A stretch of 6,838 nucleotides of DNA from Pseudomonadota bacterium. GTDB taxonomy: Bacteria; Pseudomonadota; Gammaproteobacteria; Xanthomonadales; Rhodanobacteraceae. This document shows, piece after piece, positions 1 to 5,359 of the stretch. The first letter of the stretch is position 1; the number at the start of each line of letters is the position of its first letter. The translations under genes were made by a program, and so were the position numbers. Under the pieces are notes generated by a model, which was given only the letters and a program-made list of their open reading frames with translations, was not told the origin of the DNA and made no database searches. The DNA lies in the NCBI GenBank assembly GCA_021798675.1, contig JAJZGE010000083.1, positions 298-7,135 of the forward strand, given 5' to 3'.

Positions 1-93
1 CCGCGCGAGGGTCAACGCATGGGTCGCGTAGTAGTGCCGATCCATGTCGCTGATCGACAGCTCGGCCTTGTGGATGGTGGCGGTGAGGGCCAT
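1..93 (-). CDS. yaeQ: YaeQ family protein, N-terminal 31 residues (cut by window edge)
   Basis: The minus strand encodes an N-terminus that begins MALTATIHKAELSISDMD and continues through HYYATHALTLAR at the window edge. I recognise this as the start of YaeQ, a small conserved proteobacterial protein of about 180 residues with a PD-(D/E)XK nuclease-like fold. Its cellular role is not well defined; E. coli YaeQ was first noted as able to compensate for loss of the elongation factor RfaH. The start is the ATG complementary to 91-93, chosen because the family begins MAL-x-ATI. No clear Shine-Dalgarno sequence precedes it. It lies downstream of the cyclase on the same strand, but the 335-bp gap argues against co-transcription. 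The family is clear from the N-terminus; nothing can be said about the rest of the gene. Confidence 0.85.
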   Translation of the reverse strand, partial: MALTATIHKAELSISDMDRHYYATHALTLAR

Positions 94-121
94 GGGGGCA
101 TTCGATGGGCGTGAACCGGCC

Positions 122-127
122 ATTCTA
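122..127 (-). promoter_or_regulatory. Possible -10 element for yaeQ
   Basis: On the minus strand this reads TAGAAT, one mismatch from TATAAT, about 28 bases upstream of the yaeQ start codon. The spacing would give a short leader. No convincing -35 hexamer is seen 16-18 bases further upstream, so this is a weak call made by eye. Confidence 0.25.
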
Positions 128-257
128 CGCGGCGTTGCCTCCATGGGGTGACGGAGCACCCGTATAACCGCGCGGGCGGCGAGAACGCGAGTCAGACCCT
201 CAAACAGGCAAGAACGGTGCTTTCGACGCCCCCGATCCGCTTGATGGCGACGACAGA

Positions 258-345
258 TAGACGCGCATCACGACATTCTTGCCGGGATTGTCGTCCGTTG
301 GCTTGTACGTGACGCAGTGGGTGTTTAGGTCGGCTCCGGCCGCAG
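258..345 (-). pseudogene. Decayed 3' end of a pilin-like gene (left copy)
   Basis: The minus-strand frame ends in NPGKNVVMRVYL, matching the end of the intact pilin-like protein at 3734-4072 (NAGNEMLMRVYL). At the DNA level, 258-270 is identical to 3741-3753, and the next 23 or so bases still match at roughly two thirds of positions. Where the intact copy stops after MRVYL, this frame runs on for another 17 codons to a stop at 200. Signal peptide, N-terminal strand and both conserved cysteines are missing: the sequence upstream joins directly to the flank of the cyclase gene, implying a deletion of about 430 bp relative to the right-hand locus. It lies just downstream of the intact cyclase, as the intact pilin-like gene lies downstream of the cyclase fragment. 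A short unrelated gene with a chance match is the alternative, but the shared flank at 353-374 argues against that. Confidence 0.6.
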
Positions 346-352
346 GACGAAA

Positions 353-374
353 TCGAAAAGGGAGTGGCGCGTGC
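353..374. repeat. 22-bp exact repeat, left copy (partner 4259-4280)
   Basis: These 22 bases are identical to 4259-4280. Both copies lie in non-coding DNA just beyond the 3' end of a cyclase gene (one intact, one broken). A further 10-bp match (404-413 with 4302-4311) lies between this block and the coding sequence. The repeat shows that the duplication covered flank as well as gene. Confidence 0.9.
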
Positions 375-428
375 ATTTCCTGGCGCAAGGGGGGGTGGGC
401 AGCGCGCTTGAGGTGTGTCGGCGTCCAC

Positions 429-1367
429 TTAGGCCTGGGGCGGATCGAGGCGGTCGTCGCTGTCTTCGACCCAGGCCAGCGTGCGGTTGCGGCCCGCGCC
501 CTTGGCCTCGTACATGGCCTTGTCCGCATGGGCGACGGCCTGTTCCGCCGCCATGCCGGGCTCCATCCGCGCGACGCCGAACGACATGGTGACGTGAATG
601 GATGTTTGCCGGTCGATGGATATCGGCTGCATTTCCACGCCCTCGCGCAGGCGTTCGGCCAGCGCGTGGCCGGTGGCCAGATCGGTATCCGGCAGGCTGA
701 GCAGGAATTCCTCGCCGCCGTAACGGAACAGCTTGTCATAGGGACGCATCTGGCTCATCAGCTGCCGGACGGTGGCCGCCAGCACGCGGTCGCCGGCGGG
801 ATGCCCCCAGGTATCGTTGACGCGCTTGAAATGGTCGATGTCGCCCATGACCACGCAGCACGACTGCACCCCGCGATCCACCAGTGCCTGCTGCTCGCGC
901 AGGACGCTGAGCATGCCCATCCGGTTGCCCGCGCCGGTGAGTTCGTCGAGGCTGAACAGTGCGTTTTCCAGGTCGCGCCGCAGCGTGAAGATCTCGATCC
1001 GCAGGCTCTCCAGTGCGCGTGCGAACGCGTCGAAGTCCGGGATGGAAACGGACCGTCCGGTTTCCGAGGGTCCCAGCAGCTTCGACGCAAGCGCGTGCAT
1101 GCGCTGGTGCTGTCCCTCGATCGCCACGAATCCGGGATGCCGGTGCAGCACGGCCGGCGCATCCCGGTAATACCACTGCCCGAACAGGCAACGATGATGT
1201 GCGTCCGGGGCGATGTCGTCGAGCTCGCCCGGCAGGTTGCAGACGAGTGCGCGAATGACCGCGTCATACCATTGATTGTGACGCTGCAGCGCCTGGTCGA
1301 GTTGCTGCAAGGCGGACTGGATGGAGTTGTTTTCGGCGTTGATGGCTTGTCCCCAGGAAGTGGCCAC
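429..1367 (-). CDS. Diguanylate cyclase with N-terminal zinc-binding CZB domain (DgcZ-like)
   Basis: This protein should make the second messenger c-di-GMP from two GTP. Counting 312 residues from the GTG at 1367, a short helical lead is followed by a CZB domain (about 20-130) and a GGDEF domain (about 137-300). The four CZB zinc ligands are visible as H30, C60 (in HHRCLFGQWYY), H87 and H91 (in GQHQRMH); their spacing equals that recalled for E. coli DgcZ (H22, C52, H79, H83). The catalytic motif is GGEEF at 217-221, the metal-binding stretch is GDIDHFK near 175-181, and an inhibitory site RPYD (RxxD, 208-211) lies five residues before GGEEF. By analogy with DgcZ, zinc should inhibit the enzyme; that is inference. 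The GTG is preferred over the ATG at 1484 because AGGT lies 8 bases upstream and the extra 39 residues resemble no domain. The length fits DgcZ (296). No membrane segment is seen, so it is probably cytoplasmic. Confidence 0.92.
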   Translation of the reverse strand: MATSWGQAINAENNSIQSALQQLDQALQRHNQWYDAVIRALVCNLPGELDDIAPDAHHRCLFGQWYYRDAPAVLHRHPGFVAIEGQHQRMHALASKLLGPSETGRSVSIPDFDAFARALESLRIEIFTLRRDLENALFSLDELTGAGNRMGMLSVLREQQALVDRGVQSCCVVMGDIDHFKRVNDTWGHPAGDRVLAATVRQLMSQMRPYDKLFRYGGEEFLLSLPDTDLATGHALAERLREGVEMQPISIDRQTSIHVTMSFGVARMEPGMAAEQAVAHADKAMYEAKGAGRNRTLAWVEDSDDRLDPPQA

Positions 1368-1565
1368 ACCGTGTGACCTACGGCATAACCCGGGTCTATC
1401 GGCACCTCTGGCCTGTTCTTGAAGGCAGGAATCTAAGGAGGCGGAGGCAATTCGCCGTAGCCTCCGCAGACGCTGAAACGACAAAGAATGCAGGTGCCGG
1501 GACAGTTTTCAAACGGCCCGACGCGCCACCCGAAGAATTGTCCCTGATGCCTTTCCCCGCACCCG
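1368..1565. other. 198-bp leader between hydrolase and cyclase, with two inverted repeats
   Basis: No gene is seen here. The cyclase leader (minus strand) contains a perfect 8-bp inverted repeat: 1441-1448 pairs with 1460-1467 around an 11-base loop. A second, imperfect repeat pairs 1499-1509 with 1534-1544 around a 24-base loop; its wobble pairs favour folding of the plus-strand transcript. Neither is followed by a T-run. The second lies shortly after the hydrolase stop and might help end that transcript. I looked for the conserved cores of the class I c-di-GMP riboswitch and did not find them. Confidence 0.5.
1376..1379 (-). promoter_or_regulatory. Ribosome binding site that supports the GTG start of the cyclase
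   Basis: On the minus strand these bases read AGGT, eight bases before the GTG at 1367. There is no comparable site before the longer ATG start at 1484, so this motif decides the start. Confidence 0.5.
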
Positions 1566-2639
1566 CTAGAGATGGCTGGCGAAGAACGCCTCCGCGGTGG
1601 CGATCGCCGTGGCATGGGTGTGCTGCTGCGATACGTGGATCTGCTGGCAGGGCGGTTCCTGCTGCCGGCCCAGCACGGTGCAGTCGGCTAGGAAGTCGTA
1701 ATGGCCGACGCCGGGCAGGGCTTTCAGGCTGGCGTTGGGCAGCAGGCTGGCGGCGAGCTCGCCGTTGCTGGCCGGCGGGGCCACCGGGTCGGCATCGCCG
1801 AGCAGGATGCTCACCGGGGTGTGCAGCGCACGCAGGCTGGCCGTGGCCAGCGCCTCGATGCCGCCCGGCGCCATCACGAACACCGCGCGGACGCCGGGGA
1901 TCGCGTAGTCGTCGCCGGCGTGTTTTGCCAGCGCCGCCATCGCCGGTGCCTTCAGCGCCTGCTCGCGCGCCGCCATGGTCAGCCCGGGCGCCTCGGCCTG
2001 CGCGGCGCAGGTCGCGTCGGCGGCAGGCGATTGGCAGAACCGGATGATGTGATCGATGTCGACCCGGGCGCCGGCGCTCACCAGGGCCGTGAAGCCACCC
2101 AGCGAAAAGCCCGCCACGCCCAGCCGCCGCATGTCCAGGTGCGGGCCGATGCGCGGATCCGCCTTGGCCGCATCGAGGGCCACGCTCAGGTCCACTGCGC
2201 GATCCCATACCAGCAGGCTGCCGGCCATGGTGATCGGGTCGCGTGCGTTGGTGCCGGGGTGGTCCACCGCGATCACCACGTCGCCGGCGCGCGCCAACGC
2301 GGTACCGAACCAGGCCATGATGCGCGCGCTGCCGCCGAAGCCGTGCGAGAACAGGATCACCGGGTGCCGGCCCGGTGCGAAGGGCGCGTCGGCCGCGGCG
2401 CGGCCGGCGTCGAACAGCGGATGCCCCGGCGGCCCGATCTGCAACGGCGTTTCGGCGACGTGGCCGGCGGCGGGATACCACACGGTGATGCGCAGCATGT
2501 CGCGATGTTGCGCATCGCGCAGCGCGGCGCTGGGTGTGTGCGCCACGCGATGGGTCTCGCCCACCGCACCGGCGCGGGCCAGGGTGCAAACGCCCAGCGA
2601 CACGGCGGCCAGGGCAATGAGAAAGGGGCGTGCGGTCAT
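1566..2639 (-). CDS. Secreted alpha/beta hydrolase (dienelactone hydrolase / PAF-acetylhydrolase-like)
   Basis: A 357-residue alpha/beta hydrolase with a Sec signal peptide (MTARPFLIALAAVSLGVCTLARA, probable cleavage after A23 at ARA), so it acts in the periplasm or outside the cell. After the opening strand ITVWYPA (51-57), typical of predicted dienelactone hydrolases of the COG4188 type, comes the oxyanion-hole motif HGFGG (99-103). The nucleophile elbow is GFSLGG with Ser179, an acid lies in LLGDADPV (Asp282 or Asp284), and the catalytic His313 is in GVGHYDF. Cysteines C202/C211 and C320/C331 could form disulfides in an oxidising compartment. The substrate cannot be told; an ester or lactone is likely. 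The ATG at 2639 has GAGGA a few bases upstream. The gene starts 31 bp after the AraC/GyrI regulator stops, on the same strand, so the two are probably one operon. Confidence 0.85.
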   Translation of the reverse strand: MTARPFLIALAAVSLGVCTLARAGAVGETHRVAHTPSAALRDAQHRDMLRITVWYPAAGHVAETPLQIGPPGHPLFDAGRAAADAPFAPGRHPVILFSHGFGGSARIMAWFGTALARAGDVVIAVDHPGTNARDPITMAGSLLVWDRAVDLSVALDAAKADPRIGPHLDMRRLGVAGFSLGGFTALVSAGARVDIDHIIRFCQSPAADATCAAQAEAPGLTMAAREQALKAPAMAALAKHAGDDYAIPGVRAVFVMAPGGIEALATASLRALHTPVSILLGDADPVAPPASNGELAASLLPNASLKALPGVGHYDFLADCTVLGRQQEPPCQQIHVSQQHTHATAIATAEAFFASHL

Positions 2640-2643
2640 GCGG

Positions 2644-2648
2644 TCCTC
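2644..2648 (-). promoter_or_regulatory. Ribosome binding site of the secreted hydrolase
   Basis: The minus strand reads GAGGA, separated by four bases from the ATG at 2639. It supports this start over the longer open frame that runs back to 2840 inside the regulator gene. Confidence 0.55.
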
Positions 2649-2670
2649 GTCGATGGCGATGGCGGGGGAA

Positions 2671-3501
2671 TCAGGTTTGCAGGGGCAGCCAGATCTCGAC
2701 GTCGCCGGTACCGCCGGTGTCGTCGAAATCCTCGTCGTATTTCTCGAACTCGGGCGCATCGGCGAGCTGCAGGCCCGAGCGCGGCAGCCAGTCGCCGACG
2801 AAGGCCTGCCAGGTGCAACGGATGTCCGAGATGTGACCACGGTGGGTAGCCACCACGTACTGGCGCGCCGGCAGCCGCAGGGTACTGAGCGCGGGATCCA
2901 GGCCGCCGAAGCCCGTCACCTCCACGCCGGCGATGTATTCGAAGCTGCCATCGTCGTCGCCGTTGCAGCACACGCCGTAGGCGATCTGCCGTTTCGACAG
3001 CATGGCCGCGTGGTGCAGGTACAGGCGTTGCCACTGCGCCGGGATGCCTTGCGTGGTGTCCGGTGTGTAGCGGCAGCCGTACCCCGCGATCAGGCACGTG
3101 TCGCCGTGGACAAGGCGCGGCTGGTCCAGCGCCACGCGCACGTTGTCGGCGGTGCGCCAGGGTTCGACCAGGGCGAGCCCGGCCAGCGAACCACGCTCGC
3201 GCACGCTGGCCGGGCTCGAACCGAACTGCTCGCCGAATGCGCGCGTGAATGCCTCGTGCGAACCGTAGCCGCTGGCCAGTGCCACCTCCAGGATGTCCGG
3301 CGCGCCACCGGCCAGGTGGCGCGCGGCCTCAGTCATCCGGCGTCCGCGCAGGTAGCGCATCACCGGGCTGCCGGTCATCGCCTGGAACAGTCGCGCCAGG
3401 TGGAACGGCGAGACTCCGGCCACTTCGGCGATGCGGCCGAGCGAGAGATCCTCGCCATAGTGGCTTTCGATGAACCAGAGCGCTTTTTCGGCAGCGGCCA
3501 T
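2671..3501 (-). CDS. AraC-family regulator with C-terminal GyrI-like effector domain
   Basis: A 276-residue transcription factor. The N-terminal half (about 1-105) is a double helix-turn-helix of AraC/XylS type: LSLGRIAEVAGVSPFHLARL (19-38) is the first motif and ILEVALASGYGSHEAFTRAF (70-89) the second. The C-terminal half (about 120-276) matches the GyrI-like/SOUL-related small-molecule-binding domain, with FEYIAGVEV (187-195), YVVATHRGHI (215-224), DWLPRSG and EFEKYDEDF. This order, DNA-binding first and effector last, is that of E. coli Rob (289 residues) and related efflux or stress regulators, so it is probably an activator or repressor answering a hydrophobic or cationic ligand; the ligand is unknown. 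The start is the ATG at 3501, just before the first helix; no clear ribosome binding site is seen. It is followed after 31 bp by the secreted hydrolase, its likely operon partner and possible target. Confidence 0.9.
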   Translation of the reverse strand: MAAAEKALWFIESHYGEDLSLGRIAEVAGVSPFHLARLFQAMTGSPVMRYLRGRRMTEAARHLAGGAPDILEVALASGYGSHEAFTRAFGEQFGSSPASVRERGSLAGLALVEPWRTADNVRVALDQPRLVHGDTCLIAGYGCRYTPDTTQGIPAQWQRLYLHHAAMLSKRQIAYGVCCNGDDDGSFEYIAGVEVTGFGGLDPALSTLRLPARQYVVATHRGHISDIRCTWQAFVGDWLPRSGLQLADAPEFEKYDEDFDDTGGTGDVEIWLPLQT

Positions 3502-3698
3502 CCGTGAAGCCCGTTGATGGGGTCGAGGGCGGCAGATTAACGGCAGCCCCCGCGGCCGCGCTTGATCATTCTTGCGCGCGATCGGCCCGCCTCGCCAGCG
3601 GATACCCACGGCAGCACGGCGAGAAAGACTGGGGGCGGAGAACCTCTTTTCGTGCGAATGCGGAGATCGGATTCAGCGAGTCGTCCGGGCCATCGAAT

Positions 3699-3725
3699 GA
3701 GCGGCTGCCGTGCCCGGTACCGCTC
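3699..3725 (-). terminator. Terminator-like hairpin after the pilin-like gene
   Basis: A stem of six pairs (3699-3704 with 3720-3725) encloses a smaller CCG/CGG stem closed by a four-base loop. On the minus strand it begins 8 bases after the TAA of the pilin-like gene. It is placed as a terminator should be, but no T-run follows, so its efficiency is doubtful. Confidence 0.4.
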
Positions 3726-3733
3726 GATCACGA

Positions 3734-4072
3734 TTACAGGTAGACGCGCATCAGCATTTCGTTGCCGGCATTTTCGGCGGTGCGCCCGTATGTCTGCTCG
3801 AAATAGTCGAGCAAGGGATCGGTGCCGGCTGCGGCAACCGGCATGCGGGTTTCGGTGAAATAGCCGACCGCCTTCGAGCCGGCTTTCGACGGACATGTTT
3901 GCAATGCGGTCGCTGCCGGCAACTCCGTGGGGGCGTCGGGCCGCACCGTGCATGTGGGCACCACGATGGCGCCATGGAATTCGACGGTCCCGTTTTCGGC
4001 CCATGCCGCCGGCGCCAGCAGTGCCAGCATGGCTGCAACATCGGTCAAGACGTGATGCATTGCGCTGCTCAT
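3734..4072 (-). CDS. Short secreted pilin-like protein (type 1 fimbrial subunit family, truncated form)
   Basis: A 112-residue protein with a signal peptide (MSSAMHHVLTDVAAMLALLAPAAWA, probable cleavage after A25). The mature chain opens with GTVEFHGAIVVPTCTV, which closely resembles the first strand of chaperone-usher (type 1) pilins, G-x-v/i-x-F-x-G-x-i-v-x-x-x-C. A second cysteine, C60 in LQTCPS, could pair with C41 as in pilins. The mature part is only about 87 residues, whereas type 1 pilins usually have about 150, so it may be a minor or diverged member, or not polymerise at all. No chaperone or usher gene is in the window. ATG 4072 is chosen because GAGG lies 6 bases upstream and the signal peptide follows; ATG 4060 is possible. 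Upstream lies the broken cyclase fragment; a decayed copy of this gene's end lies beside the intact cyclase at 258-345. Confidence 0.6.
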   Translation of the reverse strand: MSSAMHHVLTDVAAMLALLAPAAWAENGTVEFHGAIVVPTCTVRPDAPTELPAATALQTCPSKAGSKAVGYFTETRMPVAAAGTDPLLDYFEQTYGRTAENAGNEMLMRVYL

Positions 4073-4096
4073 CGGAAGCCTCGCCTTCCGCCGATG
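4070..4096 (-). promoter_or_regulatory. Hairpin covering the ribosome binding site and start codon of the pilin-like gene
   Basis: On the minus strand the start region can fold so that 4085-4096 pairs with 4070-4078: nine base pairs with a three-base bulge (CGG). The six-base loop (4079-4084, GCGAGG) holds the Shine-Dalgarno sequence, and the 3' arm ends in the ATG start codon itself. Such a fold could limit translation until it is opened by temperature, a protein or a partner RNA. The pairing is seen; any regulatory use is inference. Confidence 0.4.
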
Positions 4097-4258
4097 GCCG
4101 ACTCGCATGGAGCGGCCTTTCCTCGGTGGCGTGTCAAAGATGGCGCGCAAGCTTCCTGACGAAATGATCTCGATCACCTGGCGGGCGGGTATTCGCCCCC
4201 GGCATCTCGATACTGTGATGCAGTAGGCAGTTATGCCGGTTTTGCCCGCGGGCGAACG

Positions 4259-4280
4259 TCGAAAAGGGAGTGGCGCGTGC
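4259..4280. repeat. 22-bp exact repeat, right copy (partner 353-374)
   Basis: Identical to 353-374 and at the same place relative to a cyclase 3' end. It marks the downstream part of the duplicated segment. Confidence 0.9.
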
Positions 4281-4522
4281 CCTCACCGGCGCAGGGGCTC
4301 TGCGCTTGAGGCGTATCCGCGAGCTTCAGTCCATGCCCCGGTCCGTGTCGGCGGCGGCCTGTTCCGCCGCCAGGCCGGGCTCCATCCGCGCGACGCCGGA
4401 TGACACGGTGACGCGGATGTCGGCCCGGGGGCGAGCGCGATCGGCAGCGTTGCCACGCTGTCGCGCAGGCGTTCGGCCAGCGCGTAGCCGGTGGCGAGGT
4501 CGGTGTCCGGCAGGCGTGGCAT
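4259..4522 (-). pseudogene. Frameshifted 3' fragment of a second DgcZ-like cyclase gene
   Basis: The minus strand reads LPDTDLATGYALAERLRDSV, nearly identical to residues 225-244 of the intact cyclase (LPDTDLATGHALAERLREGV). It then slips one base near the run of G at 4427-4431 and continues in another frame as VTVSSGVARMEPGLAAEQAA, matching VTMSFGVARMEPGMAAEQAV. Everything before this, including the CZB domain and GGEEF, is missing. About 90 bp of the 3' end, coding for YEAKGAGRNRTLAWV, are also lost. In DNA terms 4355-4514 (160 bp) aligns to 536-696 (161 bp); two sub-blocks of 59 and 54 bases differ at only four positions each. The fragment cannot make an active enzyme. Its flank at 4259-4280 is identical to that of the intact gene. 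Confidence 0.88.
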
Positions 4523-4639
4523 GTGCGGCGTATTGAGGCGGGGATGAGTAGACAGTGGCGCGGCCGGTTCGGGAGGGCGGGCAACGCAGCAGGACCCGAT
4601 GCCATCGCGCCTCTGCGTGTGACCGGTCTCGAGCTGTCC

Positions 4640-5059
4640 TCAGGAGAGAAACTTCACCAGGAACTGCCGCTTCGCTTCGGGCGGCTTGCGGAGCGCATCG
4701 AGCAGGCGAACCTCGTCGTCGCTCAGGCGCTGGTAGACGGCGCTGGTTTCTCCCACCCCCAGCGGGATGGCCCCCCGCCCGGTGGCCAGCCATTCCGGGC
4801 TCACGTCGGAGTCCCTGGCCAGTTCAATGATGCGGGAGAGTTCGGGCAGGGCGAGACCGGTGAGCCACTTGCGGGCGGTTTCGCGCGAGACCGCATAGCG
4901 GTCGGCCAGGGCGCCGGTCCTGCCGAGTTCCTGCTTGAGACCGGTCCGGTCCAGTCCAGCGCCTTTCGCGGGCGATCCACGAAGTGCTCGTAGGATGCGG
5001 TCCCGTTGTCGCCGCATCGCCGGTTGCGCGGGGTGGCGATGCTTGGCAGTGCGCTCCAT
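4640..5059 (-). CDS. Small Cro/CI-type (XRE) helix-turn-helix regulator
   Basis: A DNA-binding protein of about 139 residues. The helix-turn-helix spans about residues 45-95: LADRYAVSRETARKWLTG (51-68) holds the turn and recognition helix, and SDVSPEWLATGRGAIP (84-99) is the usual closing helix of Cro/CI-type domains. After it comes a short linker and a basic helical tail (RLSDDEVRLLDALRKPP ... FLVKFLS) without the peptidase domain of LexA/CI repressors, so it is probably a small repressor working as a dimer. The start is uncertain: the frame is open upstream and offers ATGs at 5125 (161 aa), 5059 (139 aa) and 5017 (125 aa), none with a ribosome binding site. I chose 5059 because the DNA just upstream is A/T-rich and looks like a leader. 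It is divergent from yceI, and the cyclase fragment lies downstream. Its target is unknown. Confidence 0.75.
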   Translation of the reverse strand: MERTAKHRHPAQPAMRRQRDRILRALRGSPAKGAGLDRTGLKQELGRTGALADRYAVSRETARKWLTGLALPELSRIIELARDSDVSPEWLATGRGAIPLGVGETSAVYQRLSDDEVRLLDALRKPPEAKRQFLVKFLS

Positions 5060-5359
5060 TGTTGCGTATGCGCGTTGGGTGAAAAGCCATTTTTGGTTTT
5101 TGGCATTGGCACGTTTCGGTTGCATGGTGGTGATGGGATGCGGGGGCGACAGAGCGGCAGGAGCATGCCTTCCCCGCGCAACGATCGCCGCAGGCCTCGT
5201 AGTTCGAGCTGCCGCGCCGCCGTCGCTGCCGCGCGGCCAGGCAGGGGATGGCGGCACCCGGTTTAGCGATGCGTCGATCTGCGGTCCCGCCATTCGTCGT
5301 TACCCCGAAGCCGGCATCCGGCCGGACACGACCCATCCGCCAACTTCGGGAAACCCGCC
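5060..5359. other. 300-bp divergent region between the XRE regulator and YceI
   Basis: This should hold promoters for both divergent genes if the regulator starts at 5059. The most notable part is an A/T-rich patch near 5080-5115 in an otherwise very GC-rich stretch. Its T-rich strand has a repeated TTTTTGG motif (5090-5103) and arms GCCA/TGGC (5086-5089 and 5101-5104). A 5-bp hairpin (5310-5322) and a small CGGG/CCCG hairpin just before the YceI start (5347-5357) are also seen. I could not place convincing -35/-10 pairs. Confidence 0.4.

Larger units (their letters stand above)
94..428. other. 335-bp gap between yaeQ and the cyclase; decayed sequence
   Basis: No intact gene is seen here. 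The stretch holds the possible yaeQ -10 element, a small hairpin (GGGTG at 146-150 pairing with CACCC at 157-161), the decayed 3' end of a pilin-like gene (258-345), and flank shared with the right-hand cyclase fragment (353-374 and 404-413). A minus-strand open frame from an ATG at 373 to a stop at 200 (58 codons) runs through the pilin-like tail, but it has no visible ribosome binding site and no signal peptide, so I do not call it a gene. Confidence 0.6.

Noticed and set aside
200..373. 58-codon minus-strand frame as a small gene
   Set aside because: It has no ribosome binding site or signal peptide, and its middle part matches the 3' end of the pilin-like gene, so a decayed remnant explains it better.
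279..1376. Long plus-strand open frame of 365 codons opposite the cyclase
   Set aside because: It is the antisense shadow of a clear GGDEF gene in GC-rich DNA; its translation has low-complexity Arg/Ala/Gly/Val content and no recognisable domain.
1368..1565. Possible c-di-GMP (GEMM) riboswitch upstream of the cyclase
   Set aside because: The conserved cores of the class I aptamer were looked for on the minus strand and not found; only simple inverted repeats are present.
1701..3507. Long plus-strand open frames opposite the hydrolase and AraC genes
   Set aside because: Both are shadows of well-supported minus-strand genes and show no domain, start signal or signal peptide of their own.
4178..4258. 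Hairpins and a GCCCGCGGGC palindrome (4244-4253) upstream of the pilin-like gene as operator sites
   Set aside because: Short GC palindromes are expected often at this base composition, and no second copy or promoter spacing supports a site.
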